Source: a virus
Strand: one strand, 5' to 3'
DNA: 64,000 bases
Virus record (IMG/VR): IMGVR_UViG_3300044632_000794
Coordinates: 1 to 64,000 of that record
In this document: positions 51,997 through 59,629 of the stretch, in pieces
How the letters are laid out: the number at the start of each line of letters is the position of its first letter
Position numbering within the stretch: the stretch's first letter is position 1
Notes under the pieces: generated by a model
The model's database searches: none
What the model saw: only the letters and a program-made list of their open reading frames with translations
Told to the model about the DNA's origin: nothing
Program-made: the position numbers and the translations under genes

Positions 51997-52758
51997 ATGA
52001 TTATACAAATTATTGGATTACCAGGCTCTGGGAAAACAGAACTTGCAAAAGCCTTGAAAGAGCGCATTAATGCTATTCACCTTAATGCTGACGAAGTTCG
52101 TGCAACAGTAAATTCTGATTTAGGGTTTAGTCTAGACGACAGGCTTGAGCAGGCTCGACGCATGGGAGAGATGGCAAGGTTAATATCTAAACAAGGTGTT
52201 GCTCCAGTAGTTGTTGACTTCGTATGCCCAACGGAACTAACACGATCAGCTTTTGGTAAGCCAGACGTACTTGTATTTATGGATACTCTTGCAGAAGGCC
52301 GTTTTGAAGACACCAATAAAATGTTTGAACGACCAACAGAGTTTGATGTATCATTTATTAGCCATAACCTAGATGCAGAAGCAAAGGCGTCTCACATAAT
52401 TAATAAGTTTAATCTACATGATTGGTCTGCACCTACAACACTTATGCTGGGTAGGTACCAGCCTTGGCACGAAGGCCACCACGCCCTTTACAAGGAGGCG
52501 GGTAAGAGAACAGATCAAGTACTACTTGGAGTACGTAATACATATAATACAAGTGAAAAAGATCCACTTAAGTTTGATCAGGTAAAGGAATATATTGCCA
52601 AAGATGAATTTATGGATGGGGCATTAGTATTAAGACTACCTAACATTACCAATATTGTATATGGTCGTGATGTAGGATATAAAATTGAGCAAGTAGATTT
52701 GGGGGCAACTATACATGCTATTTCAGCTACTGAAAAACGTCGTGAATTGGGCATCTAG
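51997..52758 (+). CDS. Kinase-nucleotidyltransferase fusion (APS-kinase-like P-loop + HxGH)
   Basis: 253 residues from ATG 51997; an in-frame ATG at 51961 would add 12 residues. N-terminal half: P-loop GLPGSGKT (residues 7-14), LNADEVRATVN, APVVVDFVCPTELTRSAFG resembling CysC-type adenylylsulfate kinase. C-terminal half: GRYQPWHEGHHALYKEAGKR with the HxGH motif H158/H161 and ISATEKRRELG near the end, the nucleotidyltransferase signature. NadR carries the reverse order. Possible roles: NAD salvage-like step or making a nucleotide-activated group. DUF2061, often next to APS kinases, follows. Confidence 0.8.
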   Translation: MIIQIIGLPGSGKTELAKALKERINAIHLNADEVRATVNSDLGFSLDDRLEQARRMGEMARLISKQGVAPVVVDFVCPTELTRSAFGKPDVLVFMDTLAEGRFEDTNKMFERPTEFDVSFISHNLDAEAKASHIINKFNLHDWSAPTTLMLGRYQPWHEGHHALYKEAGKRTDQVLLGVRNTYNTSEKDPLKFDQVKEYIAKDEFMDGALVLRLPNITNIVYGRDVGYKIEQVDLGATIHAISATEKRRELGI

Positions 52759-52837
52759 TATCGGTAAAGGTATTGCAGATGCAGAAGAAAGAATGATAGA
52801 AGAGATGTATAGGAAAAAAGAAGATGAAAGTAACTAA
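52742..52837 (+). CDS. Possible 31-residue acidic peptide
   Basis: GTG start inside the end of the fusion gene, stop inside the DUF2061 start. Reads NWASSIGKGIADAEERMIEE then MYRKKEDESN, an amphipathic helix; it fills the 65-base gap between the flanking genes. No good ribosome site. Confidence 0.4.
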   Translation: MNWASSIGKGIADAEERMIEEMYRKKEDESN

Positions 52838-53027
52838 AGCCAGATCATTTGTTAAAGCATTAAGCTATCGCATATGGGGAACACTTTCTTCTGTAGCAGT
52901 TGCTTATGCTATTACAAAAAATGCTTCTCTATCTGTTACAATTGCATTTTGGGAAACGGTAGTTAAGGTATTTATTTACTACGCACATGAGCGTGGATGG
53001 AACTATATACAATGGGGGAGAAAATAA
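52824..53027 (+). CDS. DUF2061 membrane protein
   Basis: 67 residues. SFVKALSYRIWGTLSSVAVA, YAITKNASLSVTIAFWETVV and KVFIYYAHERGWNYI match DUF2061, a small two-helix membrane family commonly found beside sulfate-assimilation kinases. Here it follows a P-loop kinase fusion. AAAGAAG (52815-52821) site. Function unknown. Confidence 0.8.
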   Translation: MKVTKARSFVKALSYRIWGTLSSVAVAYAITKNASLSVTIAFWETVVKVFIYYAHERGWNYIQWGRK

Positions 53028-53434
53028 TGTTTGAATATTATGTAAAGAAAGTAAGCAAGGTTGTAGACGGAGATACTATTGATGTAGATATTGATCTTGG
53101 GTTTGATATATCATTTACTTCAAGAGTCAGGTTAGCTGGGATAGATACTCCAGAAAGTCGTACAACAGATAAAATGGAAAAAGCATTAGGTCTTGAAGCC
53201 AAAGCTTACCTTAAGAGTGCAATTGACTCAGCTAAATCTGTTGTTATCAAAACAGAAAAGATGGACTCATCTGAAAAGTATGGTCGCATTTTAGGATGGG
53301 TTTTCTTGGACGGATCAGATAAATCTATTAATCAAAAGATGATTGAGGACGGACATGCTTGGGGCTATATGGGAGAAACAAAGATTAAAGACTTTGACGC
53401 ATTAGCAAAAGCTAGGAAGAAAAGCGGTAAGTAA
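53027..53434 (+). CDS. Thermonuclease-like (SNase) nuclease
   Basis: 135 residues from ATG 53027, chosen over an upstream in-frame start at 52997 because GGGGGAG (53014-53020) lies 6 bases before it. KVVDGDTIDVDIDLGF, RVRLAGIDTPESR, GLEAKAYLKSAI and KYGRILGWVFLDG are SNase family motifs (catalytic Arg/Glu/Arg positions present). No signal peptide, so it acts inside the cell, perhaps on host DNA. Confidence 0.85.
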   Translation: MFEYYVKKVSKVVDGDTIDVDIDLGFDISFTSRVRLAGIDTPESRTTDKMEKALGLEAKAYLKSAIDSAKSVVIKTEKMDSSEKYGRILGWVFLDGSDKSINQKMIEDGHAWGYMGETKIKDFDALAKARKKSGK

Positions 53435-54036
53435 TGACTTCTGTATTAGATCAAATTAAGTCTGCTAAAAAAAATAATACATTTCTGCATATAAAAAATT
53501 TTAATAGCGATGTGCCGTCATGGGATAATTTTATTAATAACCTAAACTATAAGTATAATAACAACTACGAAAATAAAAAAAATGAGGATAGAAGATTTTT
53601 TACAAATAATGATGTCAAGACTGAAATTTTTTCTCAGTATGACAAACTAGATGCATTTGCACACTACTCTTATGTATTTAAAAACAATGAGAGTTTTTTT
53701 AAAGAAAACTACCTACCTGGCTGTGAAGACATAGCAAAAATGCTATATGAATCATTAGAAGAAGATAAGCAATTTATACATGCAACTGCAATAACAAATT
53801 TTATTAAGCATGATAAGGAGTATGAAATTCATTTTGATGGAACTGAGGTAATTAATTGGCATTGTATTGGGAAAATAGAATGGAAAGTCTATGACGAAAA
53901 TGATAATTGTTCTGTTTTGCAAATAGATCCAGGCGATTTAGTTTTTATTCCTGCTAAAATGAAGCATCAGGTTATAATATATGAGCCTAGAGCTTCAATA
54001 ATATTTGATTTCTTTTTAAAAGAAGATGCAGCATAA
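53434..54036 (+). CDS. Cupin/JmjC-like Fe(II)/2OG oxygenase candidate
   Basis: 200 residues, TAATG overlap with the nuclease gene. FIKHDKEYEIHFDGTEV supplies H133-x-D135, and DPGDLVFIPAKMKHQVIIYE supplies H178; this H-x-D...H layout in a cupin barrel is that of JmjC-type 2OG hydroxylases. N-terminal SAKKNNTFLHIKNFNSDVPS and DKLDAFAHYSYVF are typical of the flanking helices. It forms a pair with 55134-55784. Substrate unknown. Confidence 0.75.
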   Translation: MTSVLDQIKSAKKNNTFLHIKNFNSDVPSWDNFINNLNYKYNNNYENKKNEDRRFFTNNDVKTEIFSQYDKLDAFAHYSYVFKNNESFFKENYLPGCEDIAKMLYESLEEDKQFIHATAITNFIKHDKEYEIHFDGTEVINWHCIGKIEWKVYDENDNCSVLQIDPGDLVFIPAKMKHQVIIYEPRASIIFDFFLKEDAA

Positions 54037-54041
54037 TCTTT

Positions 54042-54944
54042 ATGAAAAATAAATACAGTCATATAGAAAAAGATTTGTCTCCTGATAATTTTATTTCAAA
54101 AAATGTTAGAAAAGGAATTAAATTTTATAAAAAAGATGGATATTTTTACAGCGATATTTTATTTTTTTATGAAACTTCATTAACCAGCGGTGAGGCATTT
54201 GAATATCAAATAAACTCTCAGGGGTTTAGGGGAAAAGACTTTAGCGAATTTAATGACAATAACATCAATATATTATTTGGTGGATGCTCACAAACACTTG
54301 GAGTTGGACTGCCAGAAAAAAATACATGGTATTCAAAGCTATCTAATAAAATAAAATTATTGCATGAAGGCAGAGACGTTGATTTTTATAATGTTGGTGT
54401 AAATGGAGGAGGCATTGATCTTACTATAAAAAATGTTATTGCTTTTATAAGAAGTGGCAAAATCCCAGATTATTTATTTTTATTCCTACCAGAATCTTCT
54501 AGAACTATTTGTTTTGAAGAAAAAACAAAAAAATTTCAACCCTACTTGTTAACTAATCCTCGTGATGAAGATAAAGATTACTATTCTAATAAATATATAC
54601 ACGAGAATAAACTACTTACAAATTTTATGTTATTGTCAATGCTAGAAGAAATATGTAAATTCTCAGGTATAAAGTTATTGTGGACAACATGGTGGCTTGA
54701 TGACAATAGCCTATATTCTAACTCATCATTTAATAATTTCTTTGCTATGAGCAAAGAATTGCCTTATCATGTTGTTCTTGAAAAAGAAGGTAATGAGTTT
54801 AATGTTGCATACTTTAATGAAGAGTTTGAAAATAATGACAATGAATCATATTGGCATGTTGCAAGGGATGGAAGTCACTATGGTTCGGCTGCAAGCAACT
54901 TTATTGCTGAAAGTTTTATGAAAGAATTAAATAGGGTTAAGTAA
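54042..54944 (+). CDS. SGNH/GDSL-type hydrolase, second copy
   Basis: 300 residues. Block I ILFGGCSQTLGVGL with S83, block NVGVNGGGIDLT, and a C-terminal RDGSHYGSAA giving the D276-x-x-H279 pair. Shares the GCSQT-G start block and the W-x-TWW/WTGWE strand (KLLWTTWW versus KLIWTGWE) with the protein at 49046, so the two are paralogs. Likely sugar O-acyl esterase/transferase. Located between two JmjC-like genes. Confidence 0.75.
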   Translation: MKNKYSHIEKDLSPDNFISKNVRKGIKFYKKDGYFYSDILFFYETSLTSGEAFEYQINSQGFRGKDFSEFNDNNINILFGGCSQTLGVGLPEKNTWYSKLSNKIKLLHEGRDVDFYNVGVNGGGIDLTIKNVIAFIRSGKIPDYLFLFLPESSRTICFEEKTKKFQPYLLTNPRDEDKDYYSNKYIHENKLLTNFMLLSMLEEICKFSGIKLLWTTWWLDDNSLYSNSSFNNFFAMSKELPYHVVLEKEGNEFNVAYFNEEFENNDNESYWHVARDGSHYGSAASNFIAESFMKELNRVK

Positions 54945-55132
54945 TGCCAGTATACGAATATAAATGCTCATACGACGAAGCCCATCCATTAATGTCAGTA
55001 CATAGATCAATTGTAGATAGTGATCCTGGATACACCTGTGTTGAATGCGAATCTAATATGATTAGACATTTTACACCATTTGGAATACAATTTAAGGGTA
55101 GTGGATTTTACAAGACAGATAACGGGGGATAG
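54944..55132 (+). CDS. FmdB-type zinc ribbon protein
   Basis: 62 residues, TAATG overlap. Starts MPVYEYKCSYDEAHPL, second pair CVECESNMIRHFTP, and ends FKGSGFYKTDNGG, the characteristic FmdB/CxxC-zinc-ribbon layout. Putative regulator; function in phages unknown. Confidence 0.85.
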   Translation: MPVYEYKCSYDEAHPLMSVHRSIVDSDPGYTCVECESNMIRHFTPFGIQFKGSGFYKTDNGG

Positions 55133-55133
55133 A

Positions 55134-55784
55134 ATGCAAAGAGATACTATAGAAGAGTTTATGAAATTAATAAAAAAATCTATAGAGTTAAATAAACCAC
55201 TTTTTATAAAATCTTACATGGATTATAGTTTTACATGGGAACACATAATAGATGCAATTGATATTTCTTACAACACCAAGATCCCTTTGCCAAAAGACGT
55301 CGTAGTGGATGACCCAGATCATCTGATTGATCTTCAAATGGCACAGCCAAATAAACTTAAAACATCTTTTGATAAGCCTGTTACATTTCACGCTTTAGAC
55401 CTTTTGTCAGCAAACAATAAATTTGATTCAAAAGAGTATGATGAGGTTAAAGAAATGAAAGAAATTCTTCAAAAAACAGATATCGGGCGATACGTTTATG
55501 ACAAGTTTGCAATAAATATGGCAAAAAATGGATATTACGTGCTGCCACACAGAGACTCGCATCACGTTTTGTTGACTCAGGTAATTGGCAAATCAAAATA
55601 TGTAATACATGAATCATTAGAGTCTGATCCGTATAGCGAGCTTATTGATGTGTCTGAAAGAAAATTTACAGAGTATGATATGGAAAAAAATGATATTCTT
55701 TTTATGCCCAAAGGAACAATCCATTCAATAGAAAATTCAAGCCCACGTGTTAGCTGTATATTTGATATAAAAGATACTGTTTAA
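55134..55784 (+). CDS. Cupin/JmjC-like Fe(II)/2OG oxygenase candidate, second
   Basis: 216 residues from ATG 55134 (GGGGGAT, 55124-55130, just upstream; an in-frame ATG at 55080 lies within the previous gene). Metal ligands YVLPHRDSHH H139-x-D141 and MPKGTIHSIENS H197. The strand KNDILFMPKG is cupin-like. N-terminal NKPLFIKSYMDYSFTWEHII resembles the start of the gene at 53434. Pairing of two such enzymes with an SGNH hydrolase between is notable. Confidence 0.72.
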   Translation: MQRDTIEEFMKLIKKSIELNKPLFIKSYMDYSFTWEHIIDAIDISYNTKIPLPKDVVVDDPDHLIDLQMAQPNKLKTSFDKPVTFHALDLLSANNKFDSKEYDEVKEMKEILQKTDIGRYVYDKFAINMAKNGYYVLPHRDSHHVLLTQVIGKSKYVIHESLESDPYSELIDVSERKFTEYDMEKNDILFMPKGTIHSIENSSPRVSCIFDIKDTV

Positions 55785-55797
55785 CATAGTACTGCTA

Positions 55798-55820
55798 TAT
55801 AATCCTAAGTAGGGTATAAT
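55798..55820 (+). promoter_or_regulatory. Tandem TATAAT boxes before 55857
   Basis: TATAAT at 55798-55803 and again at 55815-55820 (AGGGTATAAT). The second gives a start near 55827 and a ~30-base leader with CAGGGAG (55845-55851) as ribosome site. No convincing -35. Confidence 0.5.
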
Positions 55821-55856
55821 TAACTAAGTAAAAAATAGTTTGTCAGGGAGCATTTT

Positions 55857-56594
55857 ATGGTAACACCACTTTTCTCCACCTACCCAGAAAAAAGTACATC
55901 AGGAACTTGGGATGCTAAGTTTGCATTTCACAGTGGAATAGATGTTTCAGTTCAAAATTCTGGATATGAAGCAAACAAGATAGGTTATTATCACTGTGTT
56001 GGGGATTTAGTTCATTGGGAGTTTAGAATGTTAATGGGCAATCCAGTATCTTGGGGATCTGCAGGAACTTGGGCTTTTGAATTGCCATTTCCACCATATT
56101 TTGCAAATGATTCCGTCACAGGAAGTCCAATTAAAAATGCTTATAATAGAACCATTGCTCATGGATGGTTTAGAGTTCTAGCAGATGTAGATCCAACTCC
56201 AGAGTACGGCCTTCTGACGGCAGAAAATACTTGGCAAGATGATGAATCGCATTTTCTAAATGCAAATGCAATATTAAGAACTTACGCAAGAACAGAAACT
56301 GGAAACTATATTAATAGTGTTCCTGGATATCCATATCCAGCAACATGGCCTACCAGCGCTGATTTGGTTGGAATGGCATTCCTTACTGCACTAAATCAAC
56401 AGCCAGAAACACCAGAAAACACAAAAACAATAGGATATAAAAGTATAAATTCAACTTGGCCAGCAAATCTTGTTCAGGCTTTGGCTGACAACACTGACGA
56501 AATTCCTGCAAATAACGCAAGTGAATTGACACCACAAGGAAGAAACGAAAACGTAATACAGTTTAACTTTTCTGGCGTATATAGAAAAGCATAA
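55857..56594 (+). CDS. Beta-rich protein of unknown function (virion or secreted)
   Basis: 245 residues. Beta-rich with many aromatics: GTWDAKFAFHSGIDVSVQNS, KIGYYHCVGDLVHWEFRMLM, SAGTWAFELPFPPYF and the C-terminal RNENVIQFNFSGVYRKA strand. The last part resembles fiber knob or receptor-binding folds in actinophages. It lies in its own transcription unit before the lysis genes. No catalytic motif seen. Confidence 0.55.
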   Translation: MVTPLFSTYPEKSTSGTWDAKFAFHSGIDVSVQNSGYEANKIGYYHCVGDLVHWEFRMLMGNPVSWGSAGTWAFELPFPPYFANDSVTGSPIKNAYNRTIAHGWFRVLADVDPTPEYGLLTAENTWQDDESHFLNANAILRTYARTETGNYINSVPGYPYPATWPTSADLVGMAFLTALNQQPETPENTKTIGYKSINSTWPANLVQALADNTDEIPANNASELTPQGRNENVIQFNFSGVYRKA

Positions 56595-56615
56595 TATAGT
56601 GAGATAATAATGCGG

Positions 56616-56621
56616 TATAAT
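56616..56621 (+). promoter_or_regulatory. TATAAT promoter for the lysis module
   Basis: TATAAT (preceded by TGCGG) between the 55857 and 56658 genes; expected start about 56628. AGGAG (56647-56651) precedes the TTG start at 56658 by 6 bases. Confidence 0.5.
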
Positions 56622-56657
56622 TGCTAAGTAACAATATATGTTATGTAGGAGTTATCA

Positions 56658-58763
56658 TTGAAGAGAGAAAAGTTATTTAGAATAACAGCGTCCATAATGC
56701 TTGCATTTGGATGGCTTTTTATGTCCCCCGCTTATTCTGATGACCCACTAAGCTTGGCAGCTCAAGAAATTCAAGAGCTAAATAACAGCATAGATGACCT
56801 TGGATACAAGGATGAATTCATATCCTTAATTGAACAGGCAGAAGATAAGTACGCCCTTGCGGTATCTGCACAATCAACTCAGTCTCAAACCTCTGACCTA
56901 TATGATGATTCTCTTGACGCAGAATCCACGGCACTTGAAGAAAAAGACTTAGCCCAATCAGCAGTAGACGGACAAACAGTAACAGTAGCCACTGCTTTAG
57001 ACAATAAGAATGATGCCTACGATGCCCTTGAAGTAGCAAACATCAATCTGTCAAACGCTCAGCAAGCATTAGACAGTGCTGGTTCTGCTGGTCTGGCATA
57101 TGATGTTTATAGTTTAATTAGGGTTGATGGCCTTGCAGCCACAGATGAATTCTTATGTAGTGGAACACTAAATGGAAACTATATGACTCGCCCAGTTTGT
57201 GGTAATAGATATGAAAACTTTATAGTTAAATTTACTGGAAAAATAACAGTACCATCATGGTTTACACAAACATATTTTGCAGGTTATACAGATGATGGTT
57301 TTAGAATGTATGTCGATGGTCAACTTGCTGTTGATAACTGGGTGGAGCAAGGAACAATTTGGAGTGATTACTCTCCCGTATATGATGTTAGTGAAGACAA
57401 AACTTTAGATGTAGAAATATGGTGGTACAACGGAGGAGGCCCTGGATCCTACCTTCTTGGCTGGGGAATCCCTGGAGGGTGGACTAGTGCAGGTTGTGAC
57501 TATGCTGGCAACCCAAGAGTATGGGGACAAGACTTTAGTTGCAATCTTAATACATTTTCTCATGGATCTGGAGCAACCCAAGAACAAACAAACGCCTACA
57601 ACAACGCACTTGCTGAAAAGAACTCAGCACAAGATGTATATAATGACAAACTAAATGTTTATAATCAAGCAGTTTCAACATTAAATGGTTACAATCAAAC
57701 ACTAACTAATAAAACAAATGAATATAACAACTCAGTTTTAAATGTTGCAACGGCACTCCAAAATAAAAATAATGCAATCAGCGCATACAATCAAGCAATT
57801 AGTAATGTTAACAGTGCAATTGATGACGCATGGCGTTACTATGATGAGCAGTCACAAAGAGAAATTCAATCTGCCATTGCTCAAGCAGCAGCAAACGCTG
57901 CAGCCAATCAGCCTACCCCAGAGCCAAGTCCTGAACCAACTGCTGAAGAGCCACCTACTCCTGAGCCAAGTCCAGAGCCAACACCAGAAGAGCCTCCTAC
58001 ACCAGAACCAAGCCCTGAACCTACACCAGAAGAGCCTCCTACACCAGAGCCTTCTCCAGAGCCAACAGTGGACCCTACAGACCAGCCTACACCTGAGCCT
58101 ACCCCAGAGGAGCCACCAACACCTGAACCTACCCCAGAACCAACTGAGGAGCCTGCCCCAGAACCATCTCCAGAACCTGGACCAGAACCAACGCCAGAAG
58201 AAAACCCCTGGAATGAACCAGATGTAGAAATTACTGATGAAGTATTAGCAGCACTTGTTCCTGAAAAAGGAACGGGAACGGAAGAGGATCTATCTAATGT
58301 TATTGCTAACCTTACAAGCATAGATAATAAGTTAGTTACTCTTTCCCCTGAACAAGTAACAGCAGTTAGCCAAACACTTAGATCCTTGACTCAAGAAGCA
58401 AAGGCTGAGGTTGCAGAAGACCTTGGCATTAAGCCTTCAGAGGTTGCACAAATTGCTGAGCAGATGAAGTCTAACCCAGCACTGGCAGAAGCATTCGTTG
58501 AGTTTACAGATAGAGAGGCGGAGGCAGGAGAAACTCCAATGCCATTTACATTAGCAGATGCGGTAACAGAAGTACAAACAGAAGCATTCTTAGCAGACCC
58601 ACTTGGAGCGGTATTTGAAGTGGATGTTACAGAACTCCTATCTAATTTCTCTGAATTAGGTATGGATATGACAGATGATCAGAGAGAAAAAGCACAGGAA
58701 GTAATTGTCCCAGTGGTCATTGCATCACAAATTGCAGGGGCAATGATAAGGAGGAATAAATGA
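56658..58763 (+). CDS. Secreted PA14-domain protein with Pro-Glu repeat stalk
   Basis: 701 residues from TTG with AGGAG 6 bases upstream. Signal peptide ~1-27 (FRITASIMLAFGWLFMSPAY then SDD). Coiled coil with Ala-rich repeats ~35-145, PA14-like lectin domain ~150-270 (YFAGYTDDGFRMYVDGQLAV, WWYNGGGPGSYLLGW), more coiled coil ~300-400, a PEPSPEPTPEEPPT repeat stalk ~416-520 that can span a Gram-positive wall, and a helical C terminus ending in the weakly hydrophobic VIVPVVIASQIAGAMIRRNK. Coupled by ATGA to a membrane protein. Could be an exported wall-spanning lysis or superinfection factor; no enzyme motif seen. Confidence 0.75.
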   Translation: MKREKLFRITASIMLAFGWLFMSPAYSDDPLSLAAQEIQELNNSIDDLGYKDEFISLIEQAEDKYALAVSAQSTQSQTSDLYDDSLDAESTALEEKDLAQSAVDGQTVTVATALDNKNDAYDALEVANINLSNAQQALDSAGSAGLAYDVYSLIRVDGLAATDEFLCSGTLNGNYMTRPVCGNRYENFIVKFTGKITVPSWFTQTYFAGYTDDGFRMYVDGQLAVDNWVEQGTIWSDYSPVYDVSEDKTLDVEIWWYNGGGPGSYLLGWGIPGGWTSAGCDYAGNPRVWGQDFSCNLNTFSHGSGATQEQTNAYNNALAEKNSAQDVYNDKLNVYNQAVSTLNGYNQTLTNKTNEYNNSVLNVATALQNKNNAISAYNQAISNVNSAIDDAWRYYDEQSQREIQSAIAQAAANAAANQPTPEPSPEPTAEEPPTPEPSPEPTPEEPPTPEPSPEPTPEEPPTPEPSPEPTVDPTDQPTPEPTPEEPPTPEPTPEPTEEPAPEPSPEPGPEPTPEENPWNEPDVEITDEVLAALVPEKGTGTEEDLSNVIANLTSIDNKLVTLSPEQVTAVSQTLRSLTQEAKAEVAEDLGIKPSEVAQIAEQMKSNPALAEAFVEFTDREAEAGETPMPFTLADAVTEVQTEAFLADPLGAVFEVDVTELLSNFSELGMDMTDDQREKAQEVIVPVVIASQIAGAMIRRNK
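57905..58205 (+). repeat. Pro-Glu-Pro coding repeats
   Basis: Imperfect repeats of ~42 bases coding PEPSPEPTPEEPPT-type units (about five), a proline-rich extended stalk. High C content makes this patch stand out from the AT-rich surroundings. Confidence 0.85.
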
Positions 58764-58990
58764 AAATAATCAAAAAGGCATTTAATCTAATAGGCAAGGC
58801 TATTAGGGGCTTGGCTAAGTGGTTTAAAGATGCAGGAATGGAGCTAATTGCCCAGGCATTCACCCTCCTTGGATTCTTTATTGCATGGTTAACTTTGACT
58901 GGCTCAGCTAGAGATATCGTTGGTATAGCAGTATTAATAACTACTGTAATTTGGCTAGTAACTATACCACTTAGAAAAGACGATAAATAG
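58760..58990 (+). CDS. Small membrane protein with two helices, holin-like
   Basis: 76 residues, ATGA overlap with the PA14 gene. A basic amphipathic start (KKAFNLIGKAIRGLAKWFKD) and two hydrophobic segments (AQAFTLLGFFIAWLTLTGSA, IVGIAVLITTVIWLVTIPL), ending RKDDK. Layout fits class II holins, but the name rests on position next to endolysin. Confidence 0.6.
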   Translation: MKIIKKAFNLIGKAIRGLAKWFKDAGMELIAQAFTLLGFFIAWLTLTGSARDIVGIAVLITTVIWLVTIPLRKDDK

Positions 58991-58992
58991 TG

Positions 58993-58998
58993 TATAAT
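58993..58998 (+). promoter_or_regulatory. TATAAT promoter, leaderless, for lipoprotein gene
   Basis: TGTATAAT with 6 bases between the -10 and the ATG at 59005. The start point would fall on the ATG. This makes the in-frame GTG at 58990, upstream of the -10, an unlikely start. Confidence 0.6.
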
Positions 58999-59004
58999 TG
59001 TACT

Positions 59005-59226
59005 ATGAGGAAAATATTTTCTATTGCTTTAGCAGGCTTACTAATGATATCATTAAGTGCATGTTCACCAGAATCTTTAAATAGATACCGATATCCATGC
59101 CAAGATCCTAAAAATTGGGAAATTGCAGAATGTAATCCTCCAGAATGCGAAGCTACGCAGACTTGCACAAAAGATGTAATAAAAATTACACCTAACACAC
59201 CAGAACAGGAAATAACAAATGGCTAA
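59005..59226 (+). CDS. Small lipoprotein
   Basis: 73 residues from ATG 59005. Type II signal peptide KIFSIALAGLLMISLSAC with lipobox LSAC; mature part has several Cys (YPCQDPKNWEIAECNPPECE, TQTCTKDV). Exported and lipid-anchored. In the lysis module between two membrane proteins; spanin-like use is not expected in a Gram-positive host, so its role is open. Confidence 0.75.
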   Translation: MRKIFSIALAGLLMISLSACSPESLNRYRYPCQDPKNWEIAECNPPECEATQTCTKDVIKITPNTPEQEITNG

Positions 59227-59629
59227 ACAAAAACTAACGCCCGCAGACTTAGATGCTCGATTAAAGTTTATTCTAGGAATAACTCTTGGAAGTATTCTTT
59301 TTATGACAGCTCTTGGAATTATCTATGGGCTGTTGTTTGTAACACAACCTATTGGAGCTCAGTCAGAAAATGACAAAATGTTTTTCAATGTTCTAGGTAG
59401 CATTGCAACATTTATTACAGGAACACTTGCAGGAATTCTAATTGGTAACTCAGGCGCTAAAGATATTATGGCAGCACAGATACAAAATAAAGAAGTAGAT
59501 GCAAAAAATACACAGGCAGATAAAAAATTAGAAGCAGAAATTGATGCAACTGCAGCTCGTTTGGCAGCAAAGCCAGATGGAGCAATGCCAGAAGAGCAAC
59601 CAGTTGATCTAGATTGGGATAAAGACTAA
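59219..59629 (+). CDS. Two-helix membrane protein, putative holin
   Basis: 136 residues. Hydrophobic ILGITLGSILFMTALGIIYG and NVLGSIATFITGTLAGILIG, then a long charged C-terminal helix (IQNKEVDAKNTQADKKLEAE) and acidic end. It directly precedes and overlaps the endolysin gene, the usual place of a holin. Holin assignment moderate. Confidence 0.65.
   Translation: MAKQKLTPADLDARLKFILGITLGSILFMTALGIIYGLLFVTQPIGAQSENDKMFFNVLGSIATFITGTLAGILIGNSGAKDIMAAQIQNKEVDAKNTQADKKLEAEIDATAARLAAKPDGAMPEEQPVDLDWDKD

Noticed and set aside
57742-58227. Overlapping + frame of 161 codons rich in Gln/Leu
   Set aside because: A shadow of the Pro-Glu repeats in the PA14 gene; low-complexity product and no start signal.
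57908-58321. Reverse-strand Gly-Ser-Val-rich frame opposite the Pro-Glu repeats
   Set aside because: Composition is the expected antisense of PEP codons; no + or - strand regulatory signals support it.
58990-59004. GTG at 58990 as the lipoprotein start
   Set aside because: It lies upstream of the -10 box and would put five extra residues before a normal signal peptide; ATG 59005 is preferred.
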